DNA from: Photobacterium aquimaris
GTDB taxonomy: Bacteria > Pseudomonadota > Gammaproteobacteria > Enterobacterales > Vibrionaceae
NCBI RefSeq assembly: GCF_002954455.1
Contig: NZ_MSCC01000001.1
Span: 2,269,843 to 2,332,136 of the forward strand
Length of the DNA: 62,294 bases
Direction: 5' to 3'
Part shown: piece after piece, positions 21,956-33,051 of the stretch
How the letters are laid out: every line of letters starts with the position of its first letter
Position numbering within the stretch: the first letter of the stretch is position 1
The notes under the pieces: model-generated
What the model was told of the DNA's origin: nothing
Database searches by the model: none
Seen by the model: only the letters and a program-made list of their open reading frames with translations
Position numbers and translations under genes: made by a program

Positions 21956-24193
21956 TTAGCCGTATAAACGTTTAGCTTGAGCAACATCTTTTACTTGCTC
22001 AATACGACTTAATACGCGACTTAGTACATCTAAATCGGTTAACTCAAGTTCAAAGTCCATGATCGACATTTGCTTTTTATAATCCACTCGGCTCTTCATG
22101 CCAGCAACTTTAACTTTTTCATTCATTAAGGTGTTGGTGAGTTCTTTAAGTAAGCCATTACGCTCAGAAGCTGTTACTCGCACCGTAATAGTATAGTTAC
22201 CAACAAAACCACCGCCCCAAACCGTATCAATAATACGTTCTGGTGCATGGTGACGCAGTTCTTCTAGTTGCTCACAATCATGACGGTGAACGGAAATACC
22301 ACGTCCTTGAGTGACAAAGCCTTGAATATCATCACCAGGGATCGGCTGACAGCAACGCGCTAAATGGGTCATTAGGTTATCAACCCCTTCGACCACCACC
22401 GAATCACGGTGTGGTTTTTTGCTATTGTGAGAGGCTTTATCACTGGCCTCAGACAACTTATCTAGCAGTTGTTGATCTTCTTCTTCAGCGGTTGGTTTGT
22501 TAATTAGCGCATTAATATGATTAATAATCTGGTTAATACGCAAATCACCGCTGCCAATCCCCGCATATAACTCTTCAGGCGAATTAACATTAAAACGTTT
22601 ACTCGCATAAGCATGCGCATCTTTTAAGGTCGCATTAATTTTCGTAAGCTCAGCCTCAAGGATCTCTTTACCTGCAATAATGTTTTTATCGCGATCTTGT
22701 TTACGGAACCAGGCATTTACTTTTGCGCGAGCACGACTTGAGGTCACAAAGCCCTGATTCGGGTTGAGCCAATCGCGAGAAGGATTAGGTTCTTTTTGAG
22801 TGATAATTTCAACTTGATCACCCATCTGCAAATGGTAAGTAAACGGCACAATTCGGCCTTCAACTTTAGCACCAATACAGCGATGTCCCACTTCTGAGTG
22901 AATATGGTAAGCAAAATCTAGCGGCGTCGCATTTGATGGCAAGTCAACTACATCACCTTTGGGTGTAAAGGCATAGACACGATCATCAAACACTTGGCTA
23001 CGAAGCTCATCTAGCATCTCACCAGAATCTGACATCTCTTCTTGCCATACTAATAATTTACGCAGCCAATTTATTTTTTCATCATACGCAGACTGAGCAC
23101 CACCAGAGGCCGCTGGCCCTTCTTTGTATTTCCAGTGCGCAGCCACACCAAGCTCTGATTCTTCATGCATTTGCTTGGTACGAATCTGAATTTCAATGGT
23201 TTTACCTTCAGGACCAAGCACAACCGTATGGATAGATTGATAACCGTTAGGCTTAGGGTTAGCAACATAGTCATCAAATTCTTTTGGTAAATGACGATAT
23301 TTGGTGTGTACCACTCCTAATGCGGCATAACAGTCTTGCAGCTCTTCCGCCACAATACGGACCGCACGCACATCAAAAAGCTCATCAAACTCTAAGCTCT
23401 TCTTCTGCATTTTGCGCCAAATACTGTAAATATGTTTTGGTCGGCCTTGTACTTCAGCACGAATATTTGATGCTTGCATCGCATCAGATAAATCATCAAC
23501 AAAGTGAGTAATATAATCTTCACGATCAATACGGCGCTCTGAAAGCTGTTTGGCTATTTGTTTGTACACTTCGGGATGTTGATAACGGAAAGCATAATCT
23601 TCAATTTCCCATTTCAACTGTCCAATACCCAGTCTATTGGCTAGCGGTGCATAAATATTGGCACACTCTTGAGCCGCCACGCGACGTACAGTATCAGGTT
23701 CATTTTTAACTTCACGTAAGTTGCAGATACGCTCGGCAAGCTTGATAACCACACAGCGGAAATCATCAACCATTGAGAGTAACATTCGTCGAATACTATC
23801 AACTTGTGCTGATTGCGCCGCTTCTTCTGCGGTCGATTTAAGCTGGCTAATGGCACACATTTGCTCAACACCTTGCACCAAGTGCAAAATATTGGCGTTG
23901 TAGTCTTCTTTTACTTGTTCATGGCTATAACAACCCGCTTCAACTAATGGATATAGCATTGCCGATATTAAGGTATCGGTATCCATGCTTAGCGTTACCA
24001 GAATCTCAACCATTTCACGGCCACGCCATAACAATAGCGCACCATTTTCCTGATCAACAATGAGCTCCTGACAACGCAGGTAAGTTCCTTCTAAACGTCC
24101 AAACGTTTTTGCATCCAAACGTAAACTTTCGACCCATGAGGCGAGCTCAAATGCCGAGTCTTCTTTTAGATGTGCTCCACGTACTGCGACCAT
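21956..24193 (-). CDS. relA: GTP pyrophosphokinase RelA
   Basis: Ribosome-associated (p)ppGpp synthetase of the stringent response. About 745 residues from ATG 24193 (MVAVRGAHL), preceded by AGGATAG; the longer frame to 24223 runs back toward rlmD. Order: N-terminal pseudo-hydrolase domain without the HD pair, synthetase domain (RPKHIYSIWRKMQ, FDVRAVRIV, NGYQSIHTVV), TGS (VYAFTPKGDVVDLP), zinc-finger region (ARCCQPIPGD), and a C-terminal ACT domain. It lies between rlmD and mazG, the standard order. Confidence 0.97.
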   Translation of the reverse strand: MVAVRGAHLKEDSAFELASWVESLRLDAKTFGRLEGTYLRCQELIVDQENGALLLWRGREMVEILVTLSMDTDTLISAMLYPLVEAGCYSHEQVKEDYNANILHLVQGVEQMCAISQLKSTAEEAAQSAQVDSIRRMLLSMVDDFRCVVIKLAERICNLREVKNEPDTVRRVAAQECANIYAPLANRLGIGQLKWEIEDYAFRYQHPEVYKQIAKQLSERRIDREDYITHFVDDLSDAMQASNIRAEVQGRPKHIYSIWRKMQKKSLEFDELFDVRAVRIVAEELQDCYAALGVVHTKYRHLPKEFDDYVANPKPNGYQSIHTVVLGPEGKTIEIQIRTKQMHEESELGVAAHWKYKEGPAASGGAQSAYDEKINWLRKLLVWQEEMSDSGEMLDELRSQVFDDRVYAFTPKGDVVDLPSNATPLDFAYHIHSEVGHRCIGAKVEGRIVPFTYHLQMGDQVEIITQKEPNPSRDWLNPNQGFVTSSRARAKVNAWFRKQDRDKNIIAGKEILEAELTKINATLKDAHAYASKRFNVNSPEELYAGIGSGDLRINQIINHINALINKPTAEEEDQQLLDKLSEASDKASHNSKKPHRDSVVVEGVDNLMTHLARCCQPIPGDDIQGFVTQGRGISVHRHDCEQLEELRHHAPERIIDTVWGGGFVGNYTITVRVTASERNGLLKELTNTLMNEKVKVAGMKSRVDYKKQMSIMDFELELTDLDVLSRVLSRIEQVKDVAQAKRLYG

Positions 24194-24241
24194 GTTTCTA
24201 TCCTGTTTACTATTTAATGGCAATAAATGTAATTGCTGTTG

Positions 24242-25581
24242 CTATTTTTTCTGCTTTTTTTGAACCTTCACAAACAGTGCCATTGATTCTAAATGCCCGG
24301 TATGAGGGAACATATCCAACATACCAAGACGCTCTAATTGATAACCTTGTTGCAATAGCACTTGGCTGTCACGCGCCAATGTGGCTGGGTTGCATGAAAC
24401 ATACACCACTTTATTTGGTGCAAGCTTAACTACATGTTCCATCACTCCTGCAGCCCCAGCACGCGCAGGATCTAATAAAATTTTATCAAATTGCTCTTGT
24501 GCCCACACTAACTTCGTCACATCTTGTTCTAAATTAGCCTGATAAAAAGTGGCATTTTGTAGCGCATTTGCCTGAGCATTATCTGTGGCACGTAACACCA
24601 TTTCATCAATGCCTTCAACACCGACAACAGCTTTAGCCTCCTGAGCCATCGGTAAGCTAAAGTTACCCAAGCCACAGAATAAATCTAATACCCTATCTTG
24701 AGGTTGAACATCGAGCCATTCGATAGCTTGAGCGACCATATTGCGATTTACATCACCATTTACCTGAATAAAGTCTTTTGGTGAAAAGGTCAGTTTAAGT
24801 CCCTCAATCTCATAATAAGGTTGGTCACCATAACTGTGGATTAGTTCATCGGTTTCTGGCGCTAAAAACAGCATGATATTATGTTGGACTGCAAAGGCTT
24901 CAATTAACGCACTATCGTCGGCGTTAAAAGGGGCAAGATGGCGAATTAACACCACGCAGCCATTATCTGCATGCGTCAATTCAATATGACCGACAAAACG
25001 GCGACCTTTGAGGCTTTGTAATAACTCACGTAAAGGCGGTAACAGCTCATTCAATGGCTGGGCCAATACTGGGCACGTGCTAACATCAACAATGTCATTG
25101 CTTTGCTTTTTACGAAAGCCAAACTGTAACTGACCATTATTTTCAACACGGACCGCAACCCGTGCACAACGACGATAATGCCAAGCTTGACTGATAATCG
25201 GTGGTTGTTGAATACAGTTTGCTTGATCAATGACCGCAAACTTTGCCATTAACTCACTCAGCACTTGTTGTTTGGCAATCACTTGGCCTTGATGCGATAA
25301 ATGCTGCAAATTACAGCCACCACACTGGTCATAGATCGCACAATGGGGTTTAATACGGGCATTACTGTCTGAAAGGCGTTTAATCACTCTAGCACGAGCG
25401 TAATTTTTTTATCTTCCGTTAACTGTACCACTGCGATTTCAGTGGGAAGTAAACCATCGACAAAGACAGATTTACCGTTTAGATGACCAATACCAGCGCC
25501 ATGGTGATCTAAGCGATTAATAGTAATTTCTTTATGTTTGGTGTCAGTTTTACGTTTTTGAGGCTTAAAAAAGCGTGCCAT
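24242..25581 (-). pseudogene. rlmD: 23S rRNA (uracil-1939-C5) methyltransferase RlmD, split by a frameshift
   Basis: The family enzyme methylates U1939 of 23S rRNA. Here the gene is in two frames. The first piece (25384-25581, 65 residues) is the N-terminal TRAM domain, ending TEDKK then out of frame. The second (24242-25387, about 381 residues) has the Fe-S cysteines (CAIYDQCGGC), the SAM motif VLDLFCGLGNFSLP and catalytic VSCNPATLARD. At a run of seven A (25404-25410) one more A would give TEDKKNYARARVIKRLSDS, matching the family. The second frame could start at a GTG overlapping the TGA of the first (GTGA). It may be a sequencing error, a slippage-switched gene, a recoded gene or a true pseudogene. 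The catalytic part shows no other damage. Confidence 0.85.
25404..25410 (-). other. A7 homopolymer at the rlmD frameshift
   Basis: On the coding strand GAT is followed by seven A and then TTACGC. The zero frame ends 8 codons later at TGA. A -1 slip of a Lys-tRNA on AAA, or an added A in the mRNA or DNA, restores the full RlmD frame. A-runs of this length are common sites of assembly error as well as biological slippage. Confidence 0.75.
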
Positions 25582-25702
25582 AGTGTTTTGCTCACCGTTC
25601 AGACATTGAGTATTTGTTGCATAGTCCTATGTTTAATTAAACAAGGAATATAGATAGGTACTAATTCTCCCACAGAATCGCTTGCTTGTAATTAAGAGAA
25701 CC

Positions 25703-28483
25703 ATGACCAAATATGGACTTCGTGCCAGGGTCTTTACCCTGACATTAGCACCTACACTGATAATCGGCTTGTTATTAAGCGCTTTTTTCACCATGAACCG
25801 CTATCAAGATCTCGAACATCAATTGATTTCGACCGGAACAAGTATCATTGAGCCGTTAGCAATTTCGGCAGAATATGGTATGACCGAAAAAAATCGCGAG
25901 GCTATTCGACGTTTGATTGGTTATACCCATCGCAAGCATTCCGATATTATTCGTAGCATTGCTGTATTTACCGATCACAATAAAATATTTGCGACCTCTA
26001 ACTTTCATCGCAATTTTGCCTCATTTATGTATCCCGATGATAAGCCCATTCCGCGATTGTTAGATACCCAGCTCAACGATAATACCCTTATTTTACGCAC
26101 CCCTATTTTGACCGAAGGCCAATTTGGAACCAATACAGGTGTTAGCTCATTAGGGAAACCTCTGGGCTATATTGCCATAGAGCTCGATTTAAGCTCATTA
26201 CGATTACAACAATATCAAGAAGTGTTTACCGCCTTAATGGTGCTCTTACTTGGCTTAAGTTTATCGTCGCTGTTTGCATATCGATTAATGCAGGATGTTA
26301 CTCGCCCAATTTCTCATATGATCAGTGTGGTTGATAGAATTCGCCGCGGACATCTTGATATTCGTATCGAAGGCCAATTATTGGGTGAACTTGATACCCT
26401 TAAAAACGGTATCAATGCGATGGCAATCTCGCTCTCGGAATACCATATTGAAATGCAGCAAAGTATTGATCAGGCGACGTCTGATTTGCGCGAAACCTTA
26501 GAGCAACTTGAAATTCAAAACGTCGAGTTAGATATCGCAAAAAAACGCGCTCAAGAAGCAGCACGGGTCAAATCTGAATTCTTGGCTAATATGTCGCACG
26601 AATTACGTACCCCTCTCAATGGTGTGATTGGCTTTACTCGCCAAATGCTCAAAACCAAGCTTAATACCAATCAGCAAGATTATCTGTTAACGATTGAGAA
26701 TTCAGCCAATAACCTCCTTACCATCATCAATGATATTTTGGATTTCTCAAAACTGGAAGCCGGCAAATTATTATTGGAAAATATTCCATTTGATTTCACT
26801 GACGCCCTTGATGATGTAATGCGCTTATTAGCACCAAGTGCGCATGAAAAAGGCTTAGAATTAACCCTTAAAATCGATACCCGTATTCCACCAGGCCTAA
26901 TTGGTGATCCACTGCGTATTCAACAAGTTGTCACCAACTTAATTGGTAATGCTGTTAAATTTACTGAAACCGGCAATATTGATGTCTCAGTTGAGCTTAA
27001 ATCTGAGCATGACAATAATATTGAACTGCAATTTATGGTGCGTGATACCGGTATTGGTATTTCAGAGCGCCAACAAGCACAATTATTCCAAGCCTTTAGT
27101 CAGGCTGATGCCAGCATCTCACGTCGTTATGGCGGCACAGGTTTAGGCTTGGTGATCACTCAGAAACTAGTCAGTCAAATGGGTGGCCAAGTCAGCTTAA
27201 CCAGTCGTCTCCATCAAGGTTCAACCTTCTGGTTTAGCATTCGTATGCATAAAACCGATTTACCAGTATCACAATTAATTGATACTTCATCACTAATAGG
27301 TAAAAAGTTATTACTGATCGAACCTAATATGCAGGCAGCTTCAGTAGTGCAGCAGCGACTAATTAACGCCGGTGTTCATGTTACTTACCGCTCAACCATG
27401 CCTGATGACGTTGAGCATCATGACTTTGCATTATTGTGTTTATCGCCAAGTGAGCAGCCACCATCGGCAGTACTGTTTGATCATGTCTTCAAAGCCGAAC
27501 AAATCGCCGACAAGGTACTGGTGTGCTTACCCACTACCGAGCTAGCTCTGTCTGAAAAACTCACCAATACCGGAGTCGAACTCTGCCTTGGCAAACCGAT
27601 CGCATCACGAAAATTATTTGAAGCGCTGTGTGATAACAATGATGAAAATAACGAACCAGAATTAGCGGTGTTTGCGCCACCACAAGAACCCGTGCAACCA
27701 TTAACGGTGATGGCTGTAGATGATAACCCTGCTAACTTAAAACTAATTTCAGCCTTGCTGGGTGAGCGTGTTGAAACGGTAATTACCGCAACGGGTGGTA
27801 AAAAAGCGGTTGAGTATGCCCATCAAAAAGCGTTTGATCTGATCTTTATGGATATTCAAATGCCAGAAATGGACGGCGTGACTGCTTGCCAAGAAATTCA
27901 TAAAACTCAGCTTAACCATACCACGCCAATTATCGCGGTTACGGCTCATGCTATGGCTGGAGAGCGCGAGCGGTTAATTGATGCAGGTATGGATGATTAC
28001 CTCACCAAGCCAATTGAAGAGCATATTTTGCAACAGATTCTAGCGAAGTGGATCACGCCAAGTCACCATTCAGGCACACCGCTCATCGCTCCCGTCGCTA
28101 GTAAAGCGGATCAACCCCCGTTAGCTGCGCCACAAGCTATCGATAATAGCATTAGTTTTGATTGGTCACTGGCACTAAAACAAGCGGCAGGCAAACAAGA
28201 TCTGGCGCGAGATATGTTACAGATGTTGCTTGATTACATGCCAGAGGTCGAATTACTGGTCAATGAAGCACTGGACGGAAAAGCTGTTGAACTGCGGCCA
28301 TCAATCCATAAATTGCATGGTAGTTGTGCTTACAGTGGCGTACCACGGCTAAAATATCTCTGCCATACTATTGAGAGCGAATTAAAAGCCAATGCCATCA
28401 TGGAAGATATTGAGCCTGAATTGCTTGAGTTGATCGATGAAATGGATAATGTGGTTAAAGCTTCAAAGCAATACCGCCGTTAA
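25703..28483 (+). CDS. barA: Hybrid sensor histidine kinase BarA/VarS
   Basis: Inner-membrane tripartite sensor of the BarA-UvrY (VarS-VarA) system, which activates CsrB-type sRNAs that sequester CsrA. The 926-residue protein has a transmembrane helix at about 13-32, a periplasmic domain, a second helix at about 173-193, HAMP, the kinase H-box MSHELRTPLNG with His299, ATPase boxes (DTGIGIS, GGTGLGL), a degenerate receiver near 535-645, a true receiver with Asp717 (FMDIQMPEMDG) and an HPt domain with His872. Start is ATG 25703 after AGAGAA; GTG/TTG codons upstream are less likely. Divergent from rlmD, as in relatives. Confidence 0.96.
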   Translation: MTKYGLRARVFTLTLAPTLIIGLLLSAFFTMNRYQDLEHQLISTGTSIIEPLAISAEYGMTEKNREAIRRLIGYTHRKHSDIIRSIAVFTDHNKIFATSNFHRNFASFMYPDDKPIPRLLDTQLNDNTLILRTPILTEGQFGTNTGVSSLGKPLGYIAIELDLSSLRLQQYQEVFTALMVLLLGLSLSSLFAYRLMQDVTRPISHMISVVDRIRRGHLDIRIEGQLLGELDTLKNGINAMAISLSEYHIEMQQSIDQATSDLRETLEQLEIQNVELDIAKKRAQEAARVKSEFLANMSHELRTPLNGVIGFTRQMLKTKLNTNQQDYLLTIENSANNLLTIINDILDFSKLEAGKLLLENIPFDFTDALDDVMRLLAPSAHEKGLELTLKIDTRIPPGLIGDPLRIQQVVTNLIGNAVKFTETGNIDVSVELKSEHDNNIELQFMVRDTGIGISERQQAQLFQAFSQADASISRRYGGTGLGLVITQKLVSQMGGQVSLTSRLHQGSTFWFSIRMHKTDLPVSQLIDTSSLIGKKLLLIEPNMQAASVVQQRLINAGVHVTYRSTMPDDVEHHDFALLCLSPSEQPPSAVLFDHVFKAEQIADKVLVCLPTTELALSEKLTNTGVELCLGKPIASRKLFEALCDNNDENNEPELAVFAPPQEPVQPLTVMAVDDNPANLKLISALLGERVETVITATGGKKAVEYAHQKAFDLIFMDIQMPEMDGVTACQEIHKTQLNHTTPIIAVTAHAMAGERERLIDAGMDDYLTKPIEEHILQQILAKWITPSHHSGTPLIAPVASKADQPPLAAPQAIDNSISFDWSLALKQAAGKQDLARDMLQMLLDYMPEVELLVNEALDGKAVELRPSIHKLHGSCAYSGVPRLKYLCHTIESELKANAIMEDIEPELLELIDEMDNVVKASKQYRR

Positions 28484-28536
28484 TCTATTGCTGATTAATA
28501 CAACATAGTGGCACCACACCATCGTTATAAAAGTTA

Positions 28537-28571
28537 TAAAAAACGCTAGCTTTATCAGCTAGCGTTTTTTT
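28537..28571. terminator. Bidirectional terminator between barA and acpS
   Basis: A perfect stem AAAACGCTAGC/GCTAGCGTTTT with a 7-nt loop, A-rich on the left and T-rich on the right, serves the converging barA (+) and acpS (-) transcripts. Confidence 0.92.
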
Positions 28572-28592
28572 ATTACCGCGATTAACTTTAGC

Positions 28593-28973
28593 TTAACGCT
28601 CAATAATAACTGTTGCGACAGCATAACGCCGTTCATCAGCAATCGTCAGGTGCACATGTTGGCCTCCCATTGCTGTTAACAACACTAATGCTTGACCTGA
28701 AAAAGTCACCATCGGCTTACCACGTTCATCATTACTGACACTAAAATCTTGAAAAGAAACGCCGCAAGCAATACCTGTACCCAAGGCTTTAGATGCTGCT
28801 TCTTTAACAGCAAAGCGCTTTGCTACAAAACGGGCGCGTAACTTTAACCGGTAATATTGTTCAAGTTCAGAGGCTGATAACACCCGTTCAGCAAAACCAT
28901 CACCGCTACGAGAAAGGACTTTTTCAATCCGCTCGATTTCAACAATATCAGTCCCTAAACCTAGAATTGCCAT
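28593..28973 (-). CDS. acpS: Holo-[acyl-carrier-protein] synthase
   Basis: Transfers 4'-phosphopantetheine from CoA to apo-ACP for fatty-acid synthesis. 126 residues; [12 protein letters not shown] with Asp9 and [14 protein letters not shown] with the metal-binding Glu are intact. Its ATG overlaps the pdxJ stop by one base (TAATG). Last gene of the lepB-rnc-era-recO-pdxJ-acpS run. Confidence 0.98.
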   Translation of the reverse strand: MAILGLGTDIVEIERIEKVLSRSGDGFAERVLSASELEQYYRLKLRARFVAKRFAVKEAASKALGTGIACGVSFQDFSVSNDERGKPMVTFSGQALVLLTAMGGQHVHLTIADERRYAVATVIIER

Positions 28974-29704
28974 TAGCCACGCGCTTCCTGCATCAAGAGA
29001 CGCATATCAGCAACCGCTTTTTCAAGGCCATCAAACATTGCTCGTCCCATTATAGAATGACCAATATTGAGTTCATACAGCTCAGGTAACGCGGCGATAG
29101 CTTTAACATTATGGTAGGTTAAGCCGTGGCCTGCATTAACTTTAATGCCTAAACTCGCCGCATAAGTCGCAGCAACTGCTATTTTTTCAAGCTCAGCAGC
29201 TTGTTGTTCTTCAGTGGTTGCATCGGCATAATGGCCAGTATGTAATTCAATAAATGGTGCACCAGTTGCAAGTGCTGCATCAATTTGGCGTTTATCGGCA
29301 TCAATAAACAATGACACTTTAATCCCTACAGCGGCTAATGCTGTGGTTGCTGCGGTAATTTTTTCACATTGCCCAGCAACATCTAAGCCACCTTCGGTCG
29401 TCAATTCAGCACGCTTCTCTGGCACTAAACATACATATTCAGGTTGAGTCTCTAAAGCAATCGCCACCATTTCATCGGTAACGGCCATTTCTAGATTCAT
29501 GCGTGTTTGTAATGTTTCGCGTAAGATTCGTACGTCACGATCATTGATATGGCGACGATCTTCACGTAAATGCACCGTAATACCATCTGCACCTGCACGC
29601 TCTGCGACTTCTGCAGCATGAACAGGATCAGGGTATCGTGTGCCACGGGCATTACGTAATGTTGCAATATGATCAATATTGACACCCAGTAGAATGTTAC
29701 TCAT
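28973..29704 (-). CDS. pdxJ: Pyridoxine 5'-phosphate synthase
   Basis: Condenses 1-deoxyxylulose 5-phosphate with aminoacetone phosphate to form pyridoxine 5'-phosphate (vitamin B6). 243 residues, usual length. [28 protein letters not shown] and the GHGLTYHNV loop mark the TIM-barrel active site. It overlaps recO by 4 bp (ATGA) and acpS by one base. Confidence 0.98.
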   Translation of the reverse strand: MSNILLGVNIDHIATLRNARGTRYPDPVHAAEVAERAGADGITVHLREDRRHINDRDVRILRETLQTRMNLEMAVTDEMVAIALETQPEYVCLVPEKRAELTTEGGLDVAGQCEKITAATTALAAVGIKVSLFIDADKRQIDAALATGAPFIELHTGHYADATTEEQQAAELEKIAVAATYAASLGIKVNAGHGLTYHNVKAIAALPELYELNIGHSIMGRAMFDGLEKAVADMRLLMQEARG

Positions 29705-30411
29705 TTTCCGATGCTCCTTGCTCTAGGAATAAATAATTCCCGACTTTTTAGTGGTTTTGAACCAAGATACGGCTTTAAGGCTATGCGTGTAAAGCGTTTC
29801 GCAGCTCGAAGTTGTTCAGGGGTTTCAAAACATCGAGCAGCAATGGCTTTCAATTCATTACCACGAAAAGTCAATTGGCTGATTTTTATTGAGGCAATAA
29901 ATCCTAATTGTTCGCGGTAGTTATAGGTCATATGATCGTCGACCGCAAACCCACTGCCGGCACAATGCAAAAAATCGATACCGTAACCAAGATGATGTAA
30001 TAAGGCGAGTTCAAAACGACGCAATGCGGGCTCTGGATTATTAGCTTGTGCAAGCTCACGCAACACATTCAAATAATCAAGAAACAACACCGGATAAGGG
30101 GTATGGTTTTCTAATACTCGCGCTAACACTTCATTAACGTACATCGCGGAATATAAAATATAGCTGCGCAACGGCAGCCCAATACTGATCGGCTCAGCAT
30201 GAGTGAGAACAGGCATGCTCCCTTTACCACTCCATTTCATAAACAATGGCGTGAAAGGCTGCAAGGTTCCTTTGAGGTTAGAACGCTTACGACGCGCTCC
30301 TTTTGCAAGTAGGGTAAGACGGCCATGATCCTCGCTAAACACATCAAGGATCAGGCTCGTCTCACTATAATGGCGATAATGAAGGACGAAACAACGCTGT
30401 AGGCCCTCCAT
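29701..30411 (-). CDS. recO: DNA repair protein RecO
   Basis: Works with RecF and RecR to load RecA on gapped DNA and anneals SSB-coated strands. 236 residues with an N-terminal OB fold ([32 protein letters not shown]) and a helical C-terminal domain. It begins 8 bp after era and overlaps pdxJ by 4 bp. Confidence 0.96.
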   Translation of the reverse strand: MEGLQRCFVLHYRHYSETSLILDVFSEDHGRLTLLAKGARRKRSNLKGTLQPFTPLFMKWSGKGSMPVLTHAEPISIGLPLRSYILYSAMYVNEVLARVLENHTPYPVLFLDYLNVLRELAQANNPEPALRRFELALLHHLGYGIDFLHCAGSGFAVDDHMTYNYREQLGFIASIKISQLTFRGNELKAIAARCFETPEQLRAAKRFTRIALKPYLGSKPLKSRELFIPRARSIGK

Positions 30412-30419
30412 TATGTTCC

Positions 30420-31325
30420 TTATAGATCGTCAATGTAACCTAAGCTGCGCAGTGCACGTTCGTCATCTGCCCAACCTGATTTCACTTTAACCCAAAGTTC
30501 TAAATACACTTTACGTTCAAATAGGTCTTCCATATCTAAACGGGCTTCACGGCCAATGACTTTGATTTTATCGCCGCCTTTACCGATCACCATTTTCTTC
30601 TGGCCTTTACGTTCAACCAGAATCAAACCGTTGATATCAAAACCGTTGGTTTCAGGGTTAAAATCAAAACGCTCGATTTCAACTGTCACTGAATACGGTA
30701 ATTCTTCACCTGTAAAGCGCATTAGTTTTTCACGAATAATTTCTGACGCCATAAAGCGTTGTGAACGATCCGTTACATACTCTTCAGGGAAGTAGTAATC
30801 ACATTCAGGTAAATGTTCACGAACAATTTTTTCAATGGTATCAACGTTAGTACCTTTCTTTGCAGAAATAGGCACCACATCAACAAATGGCATTTTGTTC
30901 GCTAGTTCCTGCAAATGCGGAAATAACTCATGCTTTTCTTTAATGTTGTCGACTTTGTTGATCAACAATACTGTTGGTAGCTCACTTTTAATAAGCTTAT
31001 TCAGTACCATCTCATCATCAGCAGTCCACACAGTGCCATCAACAAGAAATAACACTAATTCGACATCAGTTAATGAACTGCTTGCAGCGCGGTTCATTAA
31101 ACGGTTAATCACACGCTTTTCTTCAATGTGCAATCCAGGTGTGTCCACATAAACCGCTTGATAGCCGTCACGTGTGTCTACCCCCATAATGCGGTGGCGC
31201 GTGGTTTGTGGTTTACGAGAAGTTATAGATAGCTTCTGTCCCACTAAACGGTTAAGCAAGGTTGATTTACCGACATTCGGTCGACCAACAATGGCAATAA
31301 AGCCACAATGTTGTTTATCTGTCAT
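30420..31325 (-). CDS. era: GTPase Era
   Basis: Essential GTPase that assists 30S maturation by binding the 16S rRNA 3' end. 301 residues. G1 GRPNVGKS is at 14-21, followed by G3 DTPG and G4 NKVD; a KH domain with [13 protein letters not shown] forms the C-terminus. Its start overlaps the rnc stop by 4 bp (ATGA), the usual rnc-era coupling. Confidence 0.98.
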   Translation of the reverse strand: MTDKQHCGFIAIVGRPNVGKSTLLNRLVGQKLSITSRKPQTTRHRIMGVDTRDGYQAVYVDTPGLHIEEKRVINRLMNRAASSSLTDVELVLFLVDGTVWTADDEMVLNKLIKSELPTVLLINKVDNIKEKHELFPHLQELANKMPFVDVVPISAKKGTNVDTIEKIVREHLPECDYYFPEEYVTDRSQRFMASEIIREKLMRFTGEELPYSVTVEIERFDFNPETNGFDINGLILVERKGQKKMVIGKGGDKIKVIGREARLDMEDLFERKVYLELWVKVKSGWADDERALRSLGYIDDL

Positions 31326-31996
31326 GATTCCAACTGGTTAAGTGCAATTTCTGCTGCTGCCTGCTCTGCCTTGCGCCGACTGCCGCCTTTACCGATAACA
31401 GGTTCATCCATACCTGAAACATCACACTGTACGGTGAATTCTTGGTTATGAGCTTCACCTTGTACCTTAATTACAGTATACGACGGTAATGGTAAACGGC
31501 GACCTTGAAGACACTCTTGCAAGCGTGTTTTAGGATCTTTTTGGTTGATGCCAGGTTCAATTGTATCAAGACGTGATTTATACCAAGCCAATACGACTTG
31601 ACGCACAGTCTCAACATCACTATCTAGATAAACCGCGCCAATGATTGCTTCAACACAGTCAGCCAGAATTGAATCACGACGGAAACCGCCACTTTTCAGT
31701 TCACCTGGACCTAATAGTAAGTAGTCGCCTAGCTCGAACTCACGTCCTAGCTCTGCCAATGTCTTACCACGGACTAGTGTTGCACGCATTCGGCTCATAT
31801 CACCTTCATCCACAGTAGGAAAACGGTGATATAAGTCATCAGCAACAACAAAACTTAAAATAGAATCGCCTAGAAATTCTAGGCGCTCATTGTGGGTGCC
31901 ATTAGCACTGCGGTGTGTCAGTGCTAATGTCATCAACTCACAATTGTTAAATTGGTAGCCCAGCTTGCGCTGAAGCCTATTCGCTGGAGTTGTCAT
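31322..31996 (-). CDS. rnc: Ribonuclease III
   Basis: Double-strand-specific RNase that processes rRNA precursors and some mRNAs. 224 residues from ATG 31996 ([11 protein letters not shown]), with GAGAG upstream; the longer open frame overlaps lepB and is not used. The signature [11 protein letters not shown] and catalytic acidic residues ([14 protein letters not shown]) are present, followed by a C-terminal dsRNA-binding domain ([15 protein letters not shown]). It begins 10 bp after lepB. Confidence 0.98.
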   Translation of the reverse strand: MTTPANRLQRKLGYQFNNCELMTLALTHRSANGTHNERLEFLGDSILSFVVADDLYHRFPTVDEGDMSRMRATLVRGKTLAELGREFELGDYLLLGPGELKSGGFRRDSILADCVEAIIGAVYLDSDVETVRQVVLAWYKSRLDTIEPGINQKDPKTRLQECLQGRRLPLPSYTVIKVQGEAHNQEFTVQCDVSGMDEPVIGKGGSRRKAEQAAAEIALNQLES

Positions 31997-32006
31997 TTTC
32001 TCTCGA

Positions 32007-32906
32007 TTATTTAATGCTACCGATACGATCAAAACGTACGCCGGTAGGGATCCAAGATGGAAGTAAACTATCAGGCTTGCGATCGAAATCAAAGCTCATC
32101 CAAATAGCTACCGCCTTGCCGACTAAATTCGCTTCTGGTACAAACCCCCAGTAACGACTATCAGCACTATTGTCACGGTTGTCACCCATAACAAAATACT
32201 CACCTTTTGGAACAACCCACTCACCGATCCCTGGGCGAGGTACGTAAGCCATACGGTTATCACGTCGCAATGGGTTGATCAAAATATGATGATTCACATC
32301 ACCAAGATGTTCATTAAACTCAATTAGACGCGCCATACCTTGAGTAAAGTCGCTGTCTTTCATATCAGTTAATTTAACAGGCTTACAAACAGAAGTGCCT
32401 TGAGGCTGAATGCATAATTTTTTGTCAGCGCTGTAACGAATCATATCACCAGGTAAACCTACTACACGTTTAATGTAATCAATTTTTGGATTTGGCGGGT
32501 AACGGAATACAATCACATCACCACGTTTAGGCTCACCAGTGTTTAAAAATTTATGGTCAAAAACAGGATCTCGAAGTCCATAGGCAAACTTTTGAACGAG
32601 AATGAAATCACCAACATACAGGGTTGGTAGCATTGATTTTGACGGAATTTGAAATGGTTCATAAATAAATGAACGGAATATCATGATCAATGCAATTACA
32701 GGGAACATTGAACTTGCTGATTCAACCCAACTCGGTTGAGGAGCAACACGTGCAAGTACCTCTGCATCAACTTGGCCACCAGCATTTTCTGCTGCAGCTG
32801 CAATTTTTAATTGTCGTTTTGGTGCCCATAAAAACTTATCTAGAGCCCAAATAATACCGGTAAAAATTGTCGCTAAGACCAATATTATTGAAAATGTATT
32901 TGCCAT
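32007..32906 (-). CDS. lepB: Signal peptidase I
   Basis: Cleaves Sec and Tat signal peptides at the periplasmic face of the inner membrane. 299 residues, with transmembrane helices at about 4-22 and 62-78. The catalytic dyad falls at Ser91 (PSKSMLP) and Lys146 ([12 protein letters not shown]), the same numbers as in E. coli. The [14 protein letters not shown] box lies near the C-terminus. First gene of its group after lepA; a hairpin separates them. Confidence 0.98.
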   Translation of the reverse strand: MANTFSIILVLATIFTGIIWALDKFLWAPKRQLKIAAAAENAGGQVDAEVLARVAPQPSWVESASSMFPVIALIMIFRSFIYEPFQIPSKSMLPTLYVGDFILVQKFAYGLRDPVFDHKFLNTGEPKRGDVIVFRYPPNPKIDYIKRVVGLPGDMIRYSADKKLCIQPQGTSVCKPVKLTDMKDSDFTQGMARLIEFNEHLGDVNHHILINPLRRDNRMAYVPRPGIGEWVVPKGEYFVMGDNRDNSADSRYWGFVPEANLVGKAVAIWMSFDFDRKPDSLLPSWIPTGVRFDRIGSIK

Positions 32907-32978
32907 GTTATTCCTTAGGTTTAATACAACTAATCGTAATCGTTAGCTGATTGACTCTAATTAAAACGCCTAAGTAAA

Positions 32979-33014
32979 AGAAAGTGCTATTTAACAGATT
33001 AAATAAGCACTTTC
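32979..33014 (-). terminator. Long hairpin between lepA and lepB
   Basis: A 16-bp stem with one bulged A (AGAAAGTGCT plus ATTTAA and its partner) lies 38 bp past the lepA stop, followed on the minus strand by TTTTAC. It may be a partial terminator or an RNase processing site in the lepA-lepB transcript. Confidence 0.55.
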
Positions 33015-33051
33015 TAATCATATCTAGACTGTTATAAACAAAGAAAGCTTA

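Noticed and set aside
21883..21956. mazEF toxin-antitoxin pair between relA and mazG
   Set aside because: The gap holds only the relA terminator; no room for mazE or mazF.
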